DNA of 64,000 bases from Anisakis pegreffii. Taxonomy: Eukaryota > Nematoda > Chromadorea > Rhabditida > Anisakidae. Location: contig JAPYMA010002574.1 of assembly GCA_035041965.1 (NCBI GenBank), positions 1 to 64,000 of the forward strand. The letters are read 5' to 3'. The notes beneath the pieces are model-generated. The model saw only the letters and a list, made by a program, of their open reading frames with translations. It was not told the origin of the DNA and ran no database searches. Below are positions 44,254 through 56,366 of the stretch, in pieces. The position numbers were made by a program, and so were the translations under genes. Every line of letters begins with the position of its first letter. The first letter of the stretch is position 1.

Positions 44254-47200
44254 ACTCGATAGAAAAACGAACAATTACGCAATATTCAAATTTTATTTAT
44301 AAGGCACCAACTGAGAGCTCTGAAAACAAACAAAATTCAGTTAATCGACAAGTCACTTTTGTTAAAGATGAAACGACATTGTCATCTTTTAACAACTAAC
44401 AATTACACACAATCAACCACTCAACATGGTGCTGTCCATAATGAGTCATGATGCTGTATGACGGAAGACGTACGTCGAATCGAAAATTGCTTCGCTTGAC
44501 ATCTTTTTGATAAAAGTACAGCTAAAGGCACAGTGCTATACTTCTGGGGCGAAATATATCGGTACAGGTTTGTCCAAAACACGGCACATATGAACTTTTG
44601 ATGCACGGTTTGGAGAGTGACACTGCTTAGTAGTGAGGTTTATTTTCTTCCTGAGCAGCAGTCTATTCGGAATTAATCGTCTGTCGAAAAATAAGCGATT
44701 TTGGCATTTTCATTCGCGTGGTGAAGACCGTGGACACTGTTGCTTAAACGAATTGACTGCACAATGCCGTATAGCTGTTTGTATGCAAGCAAACGTGAGA
44801 AACGAAAACACTGTTGATGAATGATTATCAATTGTTGAGTGAACAAAACACTTGTGAACGAAATGAATTAATTATTTGCAGTCATTTACAAATCGCTTCG
44901 TACCAATTGCAACCTGGAAGGGATCGCATTCAGCTTCAGTTTATACCCAATGATCACCAATCAGCCTAGAAAAGTTTTAAAATATCAAGTGATTTTGGAA
45001 CAAATGATATCTGCGAAATTCAGCTGCTGGTGAGGGAATATTTTGAAAGTAGCTATCGTATATTGGCATGCTGACTTGTCTCAGCCACATTATTCCAAGC
45101 AGATTTTTTCAGGGGTCAGGAGCAAGTTTTGGAAAAATGCTAAATGGATGTTCTCTAATGAACTTATGAGAAACTGAAAAACGGAAAAGATTTCAACTGA
45201 TCTTGAAAATGTGATCTATTAAAAATGTCACAATTGATTTTTCAATCATAATAAATGGTTGATGCAATTTCGGCTTGAATCTGGACTGCTAAAAGTGCAT
45301 TGATGATACGAATGATTGACAGAAGAGTAACATTCTTGGTGGCAGCGATAAACTCTAGCTGTCATCACGTGAATTTCACAGGTTGACGACAGGTTCAGTC
45401 AAACAACTATGTTTTCACATTCTTGCACTCCGGGCTTCCCAATGACCTCATGACAGACAGCGATTCCTCCTGCTCCTCTGGCAATTTCTTACATTTTAGT
45501 GAAGAAAATCAACGAACTCATCCAATCATTTTGTTAAGAATTTTTCTACGATATCAATGGAATCATTTCTTTTTGCTCCCTCAAACATTCTCTTTGAAAA
45601 AATTATTGAATGACTAAACGTTTGGACAGTAAATTTTAAAAAATTAATGAACAATGATTTGCCAATCTCCTCAATTCCTCCTCAACACTCTCAAATTCCC
45701 TCGGGCGGAAATTTCCCTCTTATAAGACTCACTGATGTAGACAGTTCTAGCTGATATCTTTTCAGCTTTTCGTTCAGCAAGGTAGCAATAATAACGACAA
45801 TAATGATAACAATCACAAAAATTCTTACTGATAACGAGGTTGATGGAAAATTAAAAATCATAGCGTAAAGGAACGTTGATTGTCAATTGCTTGAAAAAAA
45901 GAGAATGAAAATTCACAAGGTAAGAGTTTAAAAAAAAAGATTACGGTTAGAGATAGAAATTGATCAATTGAAACTAAAGATGGGATTGCGCTGATTCATG
46001 AAATCAGATAAGGAAGGGAACGTTTTAGGAATAAACGATTGAGATTTGAAGAGTTCATTGAGGCACGAATGAAGAGCAGCATCAGCAATGCTGAGAGAGG
46101 ACTGTTCGAGTAGTATATATGAATGCGTATAAACGACAATCAATGTATATGTTTGTGTAGAGATCTGCATCATTTCTAAAGCACCTCTACAACTGCGCTA
46201 TAGAAGAAAGTATTTGCTGCTGTTGATTGAGTCGGTGAGAGGCTGCGCCTGATCAACCAACGGACGAACCTAATGCCACGTGTACTAACTGCATTCTTTC
46301 TATGTCGGTTCACAAATCTCTATCATTTTCGTATTACTGTAAAATAAGATTGGTATAATGCAGGGATAAAGAAGAGGAAACGAAGACGTAGGAATATTAT
46401 TAGTGGTGAGGATAAGAAAAGAATATGTCTGAGAGTATGATGAACAAACTGTAAATGCCTTTCTGTTCTGACAGCACAAACGTCCGGCAGCTCGATAGGT
46501 AGTAATGAACATTAATAATCGAAAGATCCGAATCACATAGGTCAGCAACTTAGACTGGATGTGTTAGTTGTTTCAAATAGAATATTTCTGACAGAAAAAA
46601 GTTAAGAAGGGATTGAACTGCTTCGGTTAAAAGATTGCAAAAGAAATTCAGTTCAACGGATGCGCAATAAACTCCCGATATACCAAGTTCGTTCTAATAA
46701 ATACAACCTTTAGATTGACTCACGAAACAATAATACGACAATTATGCTCATAAATTGTGTGCAAGATATTCATTCCCACAATATTGCTCGATAAAATTTC
46801 TTCAAAATCTTTCTTCGATAAAAAGTCACCAAAATCATTAAGCATGTCAAATAGGGTACAAATGCAGTACACCATAAATGGACACAACCCTTATTAACTC
46901 ACTATGATGTGATCACTTAACGTTATCATCGTTTTTTCGTACGAAAATTCATGGAACACACTGCTGTCGACATTTAGTAGTATTATAATACGTCAGGAAT
47001 AAACAGTGCATTCTCATTTCACCATTATCATTACTGAATTGAATATTCATTTCAGCTACTCAACAATTCATTATTGTGCATTTTATGAACATGACACAAA
47101 CTCATACAGGTTTTCTATGCACTGTTTTGCAGTATATATTGTTACTACATATCTCGTGCATACGAACCTATGCGTGAATTTGAAATGTGATTGTGGGAGA

Positions 47201-48785
47201 AGAGAACGTATGAACATTGTGACTACAAAACACAATTCATATCGTAAAACAAATGGCTCAATACTATTTAGACTCGGGCAATTTTACGATTTTACAATAT
47301 TTTTAGCAAACATTTTCGCTTTTGCACGTTCTTAACAAACCCTGACAACAAGCATCACAGACCGTTGCTGCATTGATTGTTCACTAGCACATTAGGCTGA
47401 TTTGATAGTGGCAAAGCAGCATCGATTTATTTTTCGTACGCAAAGTTTTTGCAATGAATTCGAAGATGAAACCAAAAAAGGCTGCACATTCGTAACCAAT
47501 AATCATACATAAATGATTTATTTCTGATCAAACGATTTATTCGTGTACTTTGTACAACAGTAGTAATAGTTTAATTGAAGCATTTTGTAGCATTTTGAAA
47601 ATCTCGGCAGCAAAAAGTTAGCGATTCAGAAACTAATGCAGGTGAATATAATCCGAATTCTATAGTGAATATTGGATTTCTGATGGATCGGTGATCGATG
47701 GAATTTCACAAGTGACATATCTTGGGTTCTCGGTAACGGCAATAATCAGGATAAGCGAAAAGCTTTGGTAACTTCTGCACTGCACATTGTTGAACGGCAC
47801 GGTCAAAATTTCGGCATTCCTTCAGTGGAAGAGTTTTATCAAATTAACTCTCATTAGACATGCATTGAAAGGACGAAACCACTGTCCCTTAAAAACCACC
47901 ATCACTGCACGGAGCGTTGTAGGAAGACACAACGAAATACACCGAGCTTGGTACCAGGTACAAACAAAGGTCAATGAGAAAATCTGCCGGTTTTTGTTCA
48001 GTTAATGGAGAGACAAAAATATGAAGTGATATATGGCAGAATTGATCGTCGTAGAGATCGTTCGTAACGTAGAGATTCGAAAGCGCGAGAGATGTAAAAA
48101 CTGAAAGTCGAAAGAAAGTTGTATCCGGTTGTATCGTTAAAAATTATGAGCTGTGTAACTAGAAAAACCAGTGCGTATTGAGTAATTCCTATCGAATTAA
48201 AAGAGTTGTGGAAAGTCTGTTACAACTTGAAGCAATTTAAAACCAATTAATACTGTGGCGATATAACACAATAGGTGAACAAGATTGATTGATGCTTAAT
48301 TAAGGTGAATATTCTTGACGTATAAGTAACTGCTGCAAAGAATCTTTGATGCGCTTCAAGATGCCTACTTGATTTGGCAAGTGCGTTGTGTGAAATTCTA
48401 CTATCAAAGGTCTAACGATAAGATCGTGAGTCGTTACGTGCATGTGTAAAGCTGTTTCACGGTTCTTCTACTACTGTTTGACGCCGCATCTCCTAAATCA
48501 GATCAGCTGTTCAACTTCAACAGGATTCGTTTTCCCGCGATCCGTTGCTTTTATCGAGTGCAGCGTGCCAGCTCTAGCACATCGGCGATACGCAGCATGG
48601 ATTGTTGCTCAGTGACCTACGCCATGTTGTTTTGGATGGATATACACAAAATATATGTATGGAATATAACATATATATGCATGTGTATAATATCTGTGTT
48701 ATATTCAGAGGAATGTGTGTATGAATAATGTATGTGTGTGTTACATATTAGACATCTTATAGAAAACCCTATCGGACATAACATT
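44254..48785. other. Intergenic, no gene seen
   Basis: 4.5 kb of AT-rich sequence upstream of calumenin. The frames present are short and lack splice context; no RNA gene or clear transposon was found. Confidence 0.4.
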
Positions 48786-49094
48786 ATGGGTTTGCCTAGT
48801 CAGCAGCCACGTCACGTTTTGGGTGAACCTCGTAAAGACAAATTGAAGTATATTCCATTATCGATCCTTTATCGATTGGTCGTTAATCAAAATTCACTCA
48901 TCTTTTTCATTACGACCTCGACACTTTCTCAGATGATATTCTTTAGTGATTTAACACATGTGTGATGTTTATTCATCTTTTCAGTGTCAAATCCAGAATG
49001 TTTGTCTAGTTTATTGGTACAATTTCTATTAGTGATCGGGTTCGTTCCGGTTTGGCGCGTTCTTCGCACATATTATGTAATGTTTAGAGGTTGA
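48786..49094 (+). CDS. Putative small membrane protein, two exons
   Basis: The ATG at 48786 lies 22 bp behind an ATCTTATAG acceptor, a possible trans-splice site. Exon 1 reads MGLPSQQPRHVLGEPRKDKL, then YIPLSILYRL. Exon 2 (48985-49094, acceptor TTTTCAG) reads SNPECLSSLLVQFLLVIGFV, then PVWRVLRTYYVMFRG and stop, with one probable membrane span. AATAAA follows at 49131. The GTAAAG donor at 48833 is phase-compatible with exon 2 but removes part of exon 1. The GTCGTT donor at 48879 keeps it but is one base out of phase. The family is not recognised. Confidence 0.45.
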
Positions 49095-49130
49095 CGTTTG
49101 CAACGATCGGTCTAGCGAAGTTTTGTACAA

Positions 49131-49136
49131 AATAAA
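49131..49136 (+). terminator. AATAAA after the small membrane-protein gene
   Basis: AATAAA 37 bp past the TGA at 49092-49094. Confidence 0.5.
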
Positions 49137-49256
49137 CATTGTTTTGATTGCAGTGTCACGCAGGATATGAAATAATGCTATTATTCATTGGTTTATAAAG
49201 AGGATTCAGCTCTGCTGATGAAGTGAGTAGATTTATCAATAAATAATTGAATGAGT

Positions 49257-49288
49257 AAATAAATATAAATAAATAAATAAATAAATAA

Positions 49289-49340
<52 letters not shown>
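49257..49340 (+). repeat. Microsatellite: (AAAT)n followed by (AT)n
   Basis: About nine AAAT units run directly into about 23 AT units. Probably polymorphic in length. Confidence 0.97.
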
Positions 49341-49343
<3 letters not shown>

Positions 49344-50386
49344 GCTTTTAAACTGTCATTTTGCAAATGGTTAATGTTTTGGAAGAAGTTTCGCAGGTTT
49401 TATTCAGTTTTTATTTCACCGTTGTATTTCCATATGAAATGAACTTTATATATAATCTAAAAATTAGAAAGAATTTTGTTAAGATTCGCAACCCGGAAGT
49501 ATTTCTAATCATAGGATCGTAAGGCAAAGGTTCGATGTTTCATGTTCTGGGGAGGGGGTGGGGAAGTTTGGCTCGAAACCGAATGGTGTACCAATGTCAC
49601 AGATGTTGCCGAGCCTGAGTCAGGCTATGATATCTAATTAACTGTTCATGTTATCGGATCGGCGATTACGAAACTGACTATAGACATGGCAAATGTCCGC
49701 ATTAATGCTCGTCCACTTTCTGTAGCTGTTCAAGCACTTTGCGATCATCATCGCTTTCACCATTATCAGATAGTTACCTCATCTAAATATCCACCTTTCA
49801 TTTAGGAATTGCGTCTTGTCATTGAGCTGCTAACCCGTTAACATTTGTATTATTACTCAGTTTACCTATACAAGGCAGTTTTTCATTTTATTTGTCATTT
49901 ATTTGACAAGTCGCAAGTCTGTTACACTCTGTCCCCTATTTTGAAATTACTGATCGCCGTAAACGCAAGGACAGCACTAATTGAATGGGATAGAATTTGG
50001 AGATTGCAAATAGTTTAATGGAGGCTACAACATGAAAACAGCTAATAATTCTTGCAGCGGCTGTTTAATACCAATCTACATATGTGTATCCATGAAGAAT
50101 GGTCGCAAGATAAACTCATAACTATTTGCTATAATGAGGTCTTTTGTAATTTCATTACAGCAAATAGTTATGATTTTAACTTAAAATAACTAAGAAATGT
50201 ACTTGTGAAAAATCCTAACTGACAAACTAAACCATTTGCATTTTTAATCATCAAACAAGCACTGGTAATATTCAAGAGATTCCATGACTTTATATTGAAC
50301 GAATTACTCATTTGTTCTGCTGGAAGTCAGCACAGTCGTTGTTGTTCTTGTTTTACCTACTCATAACATTTCTTATTTTGTATTTG
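49341..50386. other. Intergenic, no gene seen
   Basis: AT-rich. A G-run block near 49548-49565 stands out, but it has no inverted or duplicated flank that I can find. Confidence 0.4.
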
Positions 50387-50592
50387 TTATGAGAATGTTT
50401 GATATTGTTGCATTTTTGGGTTCTCTGTGCTGAGCAGACGAGAGAGATCTTCAACAGGGCACGCGGCACGACGGCGTTGTTCATCTGGGGGTATATTGCG
50501 ACTGCGTGCATTCACGCTGGCGGCGACAAGCACCAAATCAAGCAGGCTTGATCGACTTCCCGAATATTTTCGAGATACCGTCGAATGGATCA
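50387..50592 (-). CDS. GC-rich terminal exon of an unrecognised gene
   Basis: Behind the acceptor AACCCAG, the frame reads IHSTVSRKYSGSRSSLLDLV, then VNARSRNIPPDEQRRRAACP and LSRLLSTENPKMQQYQTFS, to a TAA. GC content is about 50 percent, well above the surroundings, and the content is protein-like. Upstream exons would lie to the right on the minus strand; I could not identify any up to 56 kb. It may be a retained fragment. The plus-strand frame across it looks like its shadow. Confidence 0.45.
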
Positions 50593-53500
50593 CTGGGTTT
50601 GTGGTATCATCACATTTTTTGAACCTTGAAATAAATCCGTACAAATGATGATAATGCCTTGATGCGTTAATGCATCCTGGTCTTGCCTTCTTTACGCAAA
50701 ACCAGCAATCATTCATTTATTAGTTGACACTGAAATGCACCATTTAAATTTCTTAAAAGTGCAAATCCTCAATAATATAATTCAAAATAGATATTTTCAA
50801 AGACCAATAAGATGGTCTTGAGATCATAAGTCACAGTTATAATCGTTGTTATTTCAGTAATGCACACACATTTAATTTAGTAAACTGTTCAACTTGATAG
50901 TTCAAACAAACGAAACATGCTCTATGTTGATTTATGCATGCATGCATTTGTTTCATTATTTACTCGTAGAATACCTTATAGATGTTCCGCTCAATCAGCG
51001 AATACAAGTTTTTTAATAATTTTAATAGTTAAAGAATCACTTGAGTATGAAAGGTGAGTATGTGCTGAAAAAATTTCAGTATTGTACGTCGTATACTACA
51101 TTCTTGTTTGTGCTTTAAAATGCTTTTGTTTATCTTATGCATTTCACCATCGTTATTATATTATGTTGTTTTGGCAAGACCTTGCTCACTTTGACAACAC
51201 ACGCAGATAATAACAAATGCAAAAGAAAGTGTCACTTATACACATAAGTTGCCGTTGTCATAGCATTTACTGCACACAATAACTAATAAATGAAATTCAA
51301 ACATTAGTTGTTCTTCTCATAGGTGCTTGCATACAATAACCATCAACAGACCAATTACCATTTCTCATCGTTGTGACACTGCCATTGTACCTCTCCTTTT
51401 CCTACCATCATACCACCGCATCTTTTCATGTTCCATTATTACCATAGTATTCAGTATTCGATAATTTAATTGATAGTTCGTTGACATTAATCGTCGCTAA
51501 TCGAAAATCAGCTTCAAATATCAGCCAGTTCTTAGGAATTATTATCATGTATGAATGAAACAGCAAATCATTCTTTCATCTTATTTATTTCCTTTCTTTA
51601 ATCTCATTCAGTTTTGCTCAGTCATAAACATTTGATGACTGCGTTATTTGATGACGCGTTCATGCACATAATCGATTAATTTGATTTCGAAACACATGTT
51701 CATATGTGTATCGTCCGTTCTTTCTTCTGAAAATGAATGAATGGACTGATTCACTTATTCAGATGATCGTTAGTTGGTTAAGATGAATATGCACAACAAT
51801 GTGTGACAATTTCGTTGGTGATTCATATTGAGCTGAATGAAATAATTAATTGATTATCGGTCACGAAACTTCAGCAAGCAAATAGTTTTTTTGTTACTAA
51901 TCGCTCCATCAACTGATGCAACAGGTCCACCTGATTCCATTCAACAAGCACCTCACTGTCCATTCTATCTAATCGCTTAATTTCTTTCGTCTACGTAGCG
52001 CTTTGTCTAGTCATTGGTGATATCTAACAACTAGTTGGATCAGTTTTTTTCGTAGGTTTTCGTAGATGGATCAATTTTATGATCATAGCGAAACATTTAC
52101 TGGCAGGAAATAAACTACAAGTCTCAAAATTTTTTCAGCCTCATTGCCAGCCAGCTGCTACTCAGCATTTTTACAAATTATCGACAGTAACAAACTAACA
52201 ACTAGAATTCAACTGCATGAGCAAACGTATAGTGAAACTGTTTTTAGGTTTGATTGAAATGTTCAGTGAATCATCGCTGCATTCTTGCAGCGATTTGCTT
52301 TTGCTCGTTTTCTTTCAGTAACGACAAGATCTTATGCCCTCACAAAATGTGCACTCAGCAAAATTTTGCTGTTTAGCTTGCTACGTGACGTTGGGCTACG
52401 TGATGCAACGGAGCACGTTCAACTGTCCGTAAGCATTGGAAGCGCATTTGAACACAAAACAACAATTCTATTGAAAGTGTTTTAACTGGTGAACTTAAGC
52501 TGCAAACTAAAGTCGAAGGAAATTCTGATTGAAAACTGCAGAAGCGAAGAAAACGTATTTGTGAGTTGATGGTGTCAAATGAACTTTGTGGCTACAGTCT
52601 TTTTTGAAATATCTCTTCAACGTAAAGAAACATTTCGACGAATGTCCTTCCTGATGTGTTAGAATTGCGTTGATGAAATTAAATATTCAGCAATAATTCC
52701 AAACAGTCTACTTACAAAGCATTCAAGCGAATATTGAATGAATGCGATTTGCTGATAAACAGATTTCTTCAACTAAAATTCTTCGAAATTAAGATAAAAT
52801 TTATTTCGGTTAAAATAGTCATGACGTCGATGATAACAATGCAATTGTTGTTGGTGTAGTCAAGGTAACCAGCTACCAAACAGCAAATCGTTCTCAATAT
52901 ATGCGCGACAACGACGATGGGCTATCGCATCGTTTTATTAATGCATTATTTTTACACTGCTCATTTTATATGTATTTCTTTTATATCCTTGCAAACCGAC
53001 AAAGTCATTATCACTTTTCTTCTTTATCGGTTATTCAAGCAAATGTTCAAGTAACCAACAAAATTACCACTATCCACAACATACAGTTGAGAAACGAATA
53101 TACAAATACAAATAATGGAGCAGATAAGCATCAGATGTGTTGAGGCGAACGACGTTTCAAACACAGGAGGTATGGTTGCTGTATTTGGCGGCATCTACTT
53201 GTATGATTAAATAAATCATCACTTTTATTCGACATGCATACGCTCATACTAATCCAGTGAATCGATCATTCATTCGAAAAGCTCTTTATGAATCATAATC
53301 AAGGGGACATAAATACTTTTTGTTTACCTATTTACATATGGTGAAGTTTGATATATCTGTGAATGATCCTTACTTTTTGATTGCTCCATCCATTATTTAC
53401 CCAGTTAATGCGATTCTATTCTTCTTTACTGAATTGCAAGCATGATACCAACCAATTACATCTCATCGCATCGTCTTTATTTTAATTTTTTAAATTATTT

Positions 53501-54947
53501 TTCAGTTCATCATTATTATTCTCTCTGTCTCTCCCTCCGAATTGTCGTCTTTTCGGGCGTGTTTCATCCGTAGAGTTTATAGTCCACTGTTAATCAGATC
53601 ATATTCGTCTCTCCATTGTCCCGATTTTACGCGTCCTATCGTCTCTTTTGTAAAATCTTCTAGTTGCATACAACAAACGCGTTCGTCTCTTGTCGTGTTC
53701 ACTTCAATCACTCATCTATTTCATTATCCATCGTTTCATACGAAACATGATGTTTTGTGCTGTTGTATGTTCGTCGATAGATTGTTGTATTCGACTCATC
53801 AACGATCAATCGTTTTCAATAAAAATACTATCATCATCTGTCGTTGTTTGTTCCTTTCGTTCCGATGTGGCCGTCATTGAACACGTATGGGTGACAGACT
53901 GTCATCGGGTTACGCATCCGCGTTGTTTTTGATTATATAGATTCCATCTATCGCTCAACAGTGCCTACCTCCCCCCTTCCGATGTTCCCCTGTCTTCTCA
54001 GCATGAGCGTTATTCGTGAAATTGTTAACCTTACTTCGACATAAGGTGTCTCACTCCTGAATTTATGCATGAGGAATGCCTAGTGCCTGTGTGGGTGGTG
54101 TCTAGACAAGTCCGCATGCCGGCTGTCAATATTACCAACGAGTGTCTTTAAGTGAGTGTGCAGCTTACTATTTTTTAACTGTATGCAGTACAGATAATTG
54201 AAATCCGATTTGTTTGAAATCCAGCAGTTCAACATCTTCCTCCACGATGCGTTTTTATTCTTCAGCTTATGAAATTTGTTTCTTTCTGAATGCTGCTAAC
54301 TGCTATTTGATCACTCCTACGTGAATATCAGTAGCGTGCATATGAGGAAAGGGAAATGTGGTGGGTATGTTGCTTCCTCCTGCCCAGAAAAACCATTCAA
54401 AAAAAACAGAAATTCGATAAATGGTTGGAACAAAGGTTTAAACGTTGCGATGTTTTTTTATTTGGCCTGAATAACTGGTGGAATACCGCTGTGAAAGAAC
54501 GGCTTCCCCCTTCCCCTTACTTTAAAACAGCCACAAAACCAAATCCATTCTTCTCCGGTTAAAAAATCGTGAATATGCCACTGATTAGTATGCTCTCTAT
54601 GATGATCCGTTCATGTTTGATGAAGCGGTGAAGATATGCGCAGAATATTGTATGTAGCAGATGTAATATTATGTGATTTGTGTTCAGATGTGTTGAGACA
54701 TCTCATCTCCTAAGAATCTTGTTCAACGGCTGTTATATTTTTATTCAATCCGGTTTTCCGTAACGATAATACACTTCCAAATCTAGTCACTTTTATTGAT
54801 TTTAGAATGTATGAGTCATGATGGTTGTACAGTGTTGGTATTCAGTTTTACGTTAGAGATGGTATTAATTTGTCACTGAAATAATAACATACAATAATGT
54901 GATCAGTATTCATTCATGCGTTGTTCAATGTGCTGCTTGTTACGTAT
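50593..54947. other. Mostly intergenic, no firm gene
   Basis: AT-rich. A plus frame at 52277-52485 follows a TTCTTGCAG acceptor but has no partner exon. A pyrimidine-rich stretch at about 53500-53870 with repeated TCGTCTC-like words could be a leader or regulatory region; I cannot assign it. Confidence 0.35.
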
Positions 54948-55069
54948 TAGGGTTGGACAGGGGCTAACTGCGAAAGAGGGGGGGGGGTGGAGGGATTCCG
55001 GTGACAAAAGACTGCTTTTCCCACGGTGAGGGGAAGGGCTTGGGGCTTCTGATCCCGTTTCCAACCCTA
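54948..55069. mobile_element. hAT-type MITE, 122 bp
   Basis: Terminal inverted repeats TAGGGTTGGA / TCCAACCCTA are flanked by TTACGTAT (54940-54947) and CTACGTAT (55070-55077), which match at 7 of 8 bases. An 8-bp duplication with TAGGG-type ends is the hAT pattern. The body is GC-rich, with a 10-base G run. No coding capacity. Confidence 0.8.
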
Positions 55070-56366
55070 CTACGTATGAAACATTCACACGCGAAATTTA
55101 TTGTTGCTTGGGGCGTTCCTGCGAATTTTCGTCTAACGAATGGTGAATGTGTCAATATTTTTTCACTTATGAACCCATTTATGCATTGTTCGTGGGACTG
55201 TGACCGTTAGATGCAAGCTTGACTGGTGAAATATTCGGGTGACTGATTCATAAATGGATGAATGCTTTCATGGTTCAGAAAGTTTAATTTCGCTGGTTGT
55301 TTCGCTCAGTAGCATCGTAAGAAATCACTTATGAGAACTTTAAAAAACTCGTTTTAACACATAATTGCGAATTATTACTAAATTCAGGTCACAGCATTGT
55401 TAAAGGCTAGCCGTAGATTGAGTGAACAAAGCGAATGTGCAAGTCAACCTCCATTGATTCACTCGTGAAATCCAGTTCTCTTGAGATCATGATGTGGCAG
55501 CAGTCGTAGTGTATAATCAGTTAAAGCCGCAAAATCTGATCAAGAATGTTTCCAAAGTCCGATAACTAACTTCGCAAAAGTATTTTCAAAGATATAAATT
55601 TAATCAAATAGTACACAAAATCGGTACATTTGTTAATTGTTTTTTGAGAACCGTTAAGCTGCCTGACGCTCTTAACCTAGTTTAGTTTCATTTTTTTGTT
55701 CTGACTGAATTCATTTGAAAGATCGATTGTGACAAAATAAAAAGGGTAAGACTTACTGATAGTAAAGTGGCAAGCCAAAAAACTAACCGGTTTTGTTTAG
55801 CAATCTCTCATGTTGAGCTCGAACATGGGTACTTTCACCCCCTATTAGAACCACTGTTCTAAATGATCTCCACACGCTATACGGTTATCATTACTTCATT
55901 TTCGGAACACTGTTAAACTGGTGACAAATAGTTTTCTCATGTCATTACTCCAAAAAAAAAAATTACCACAGCATAAAGTTTTGCTGGCGTTGTGTTGTGT
56001 AACGAATCATATTTGAGTTTCACTGTTGTAGCACGAGATTATGTTTTGTTATCTTTATGTTATGTGCTACTGTGACGTTGTTCGAATTCATCGTTTTGTT
56101 TATTGCACGGTTCATTTCGAATGATAATCTCAAATCGTTCACGAGTAGCAATTATCATTTATTAGATCATGCTTTGAAGTGCCATCCAAAAAATCATGGT
56201 CTGTTTTATATAGATACGGGATAGAAGTACTTCATCATCAGATCACATCACAAGTGCATCATCTAGTGAAGAAAGAAGTATTAAAATATTACCGTCGTCA
56301 TATTCAGTTGACTTCTGAATAAGTAAATCGCTTCAACTCGATCCAGTCAGCTGAAGTCATCTTGGC
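55070..56366. other. Intergenic, upstream region of the MOB-like gene
   Basis: AT-rich. It contains an isolated hAT-like end, AGAACCACTG (about 55848-55857), without a left partner. No gene seen. Confidence 0.4.

Noticed and set aside
49540..49570. G-rich run as a GC-rich MITE end
   Set aside because: No inverted partner or 10-bp duplication nearby.
52277..52485. Possible plus exon behind TTCTTGCAG
   Set aside because: Single frame of about 69 codons with no partner exon, no motif and no polyadenylation signal close by.
53542..53880. 112-codon plus frame, Ser/Cys/Phe-rich
   Set aside because: It arises from pyrimidine-rich sequence with repeated TCGTC words; composition is not protein-like and there is no splice context.
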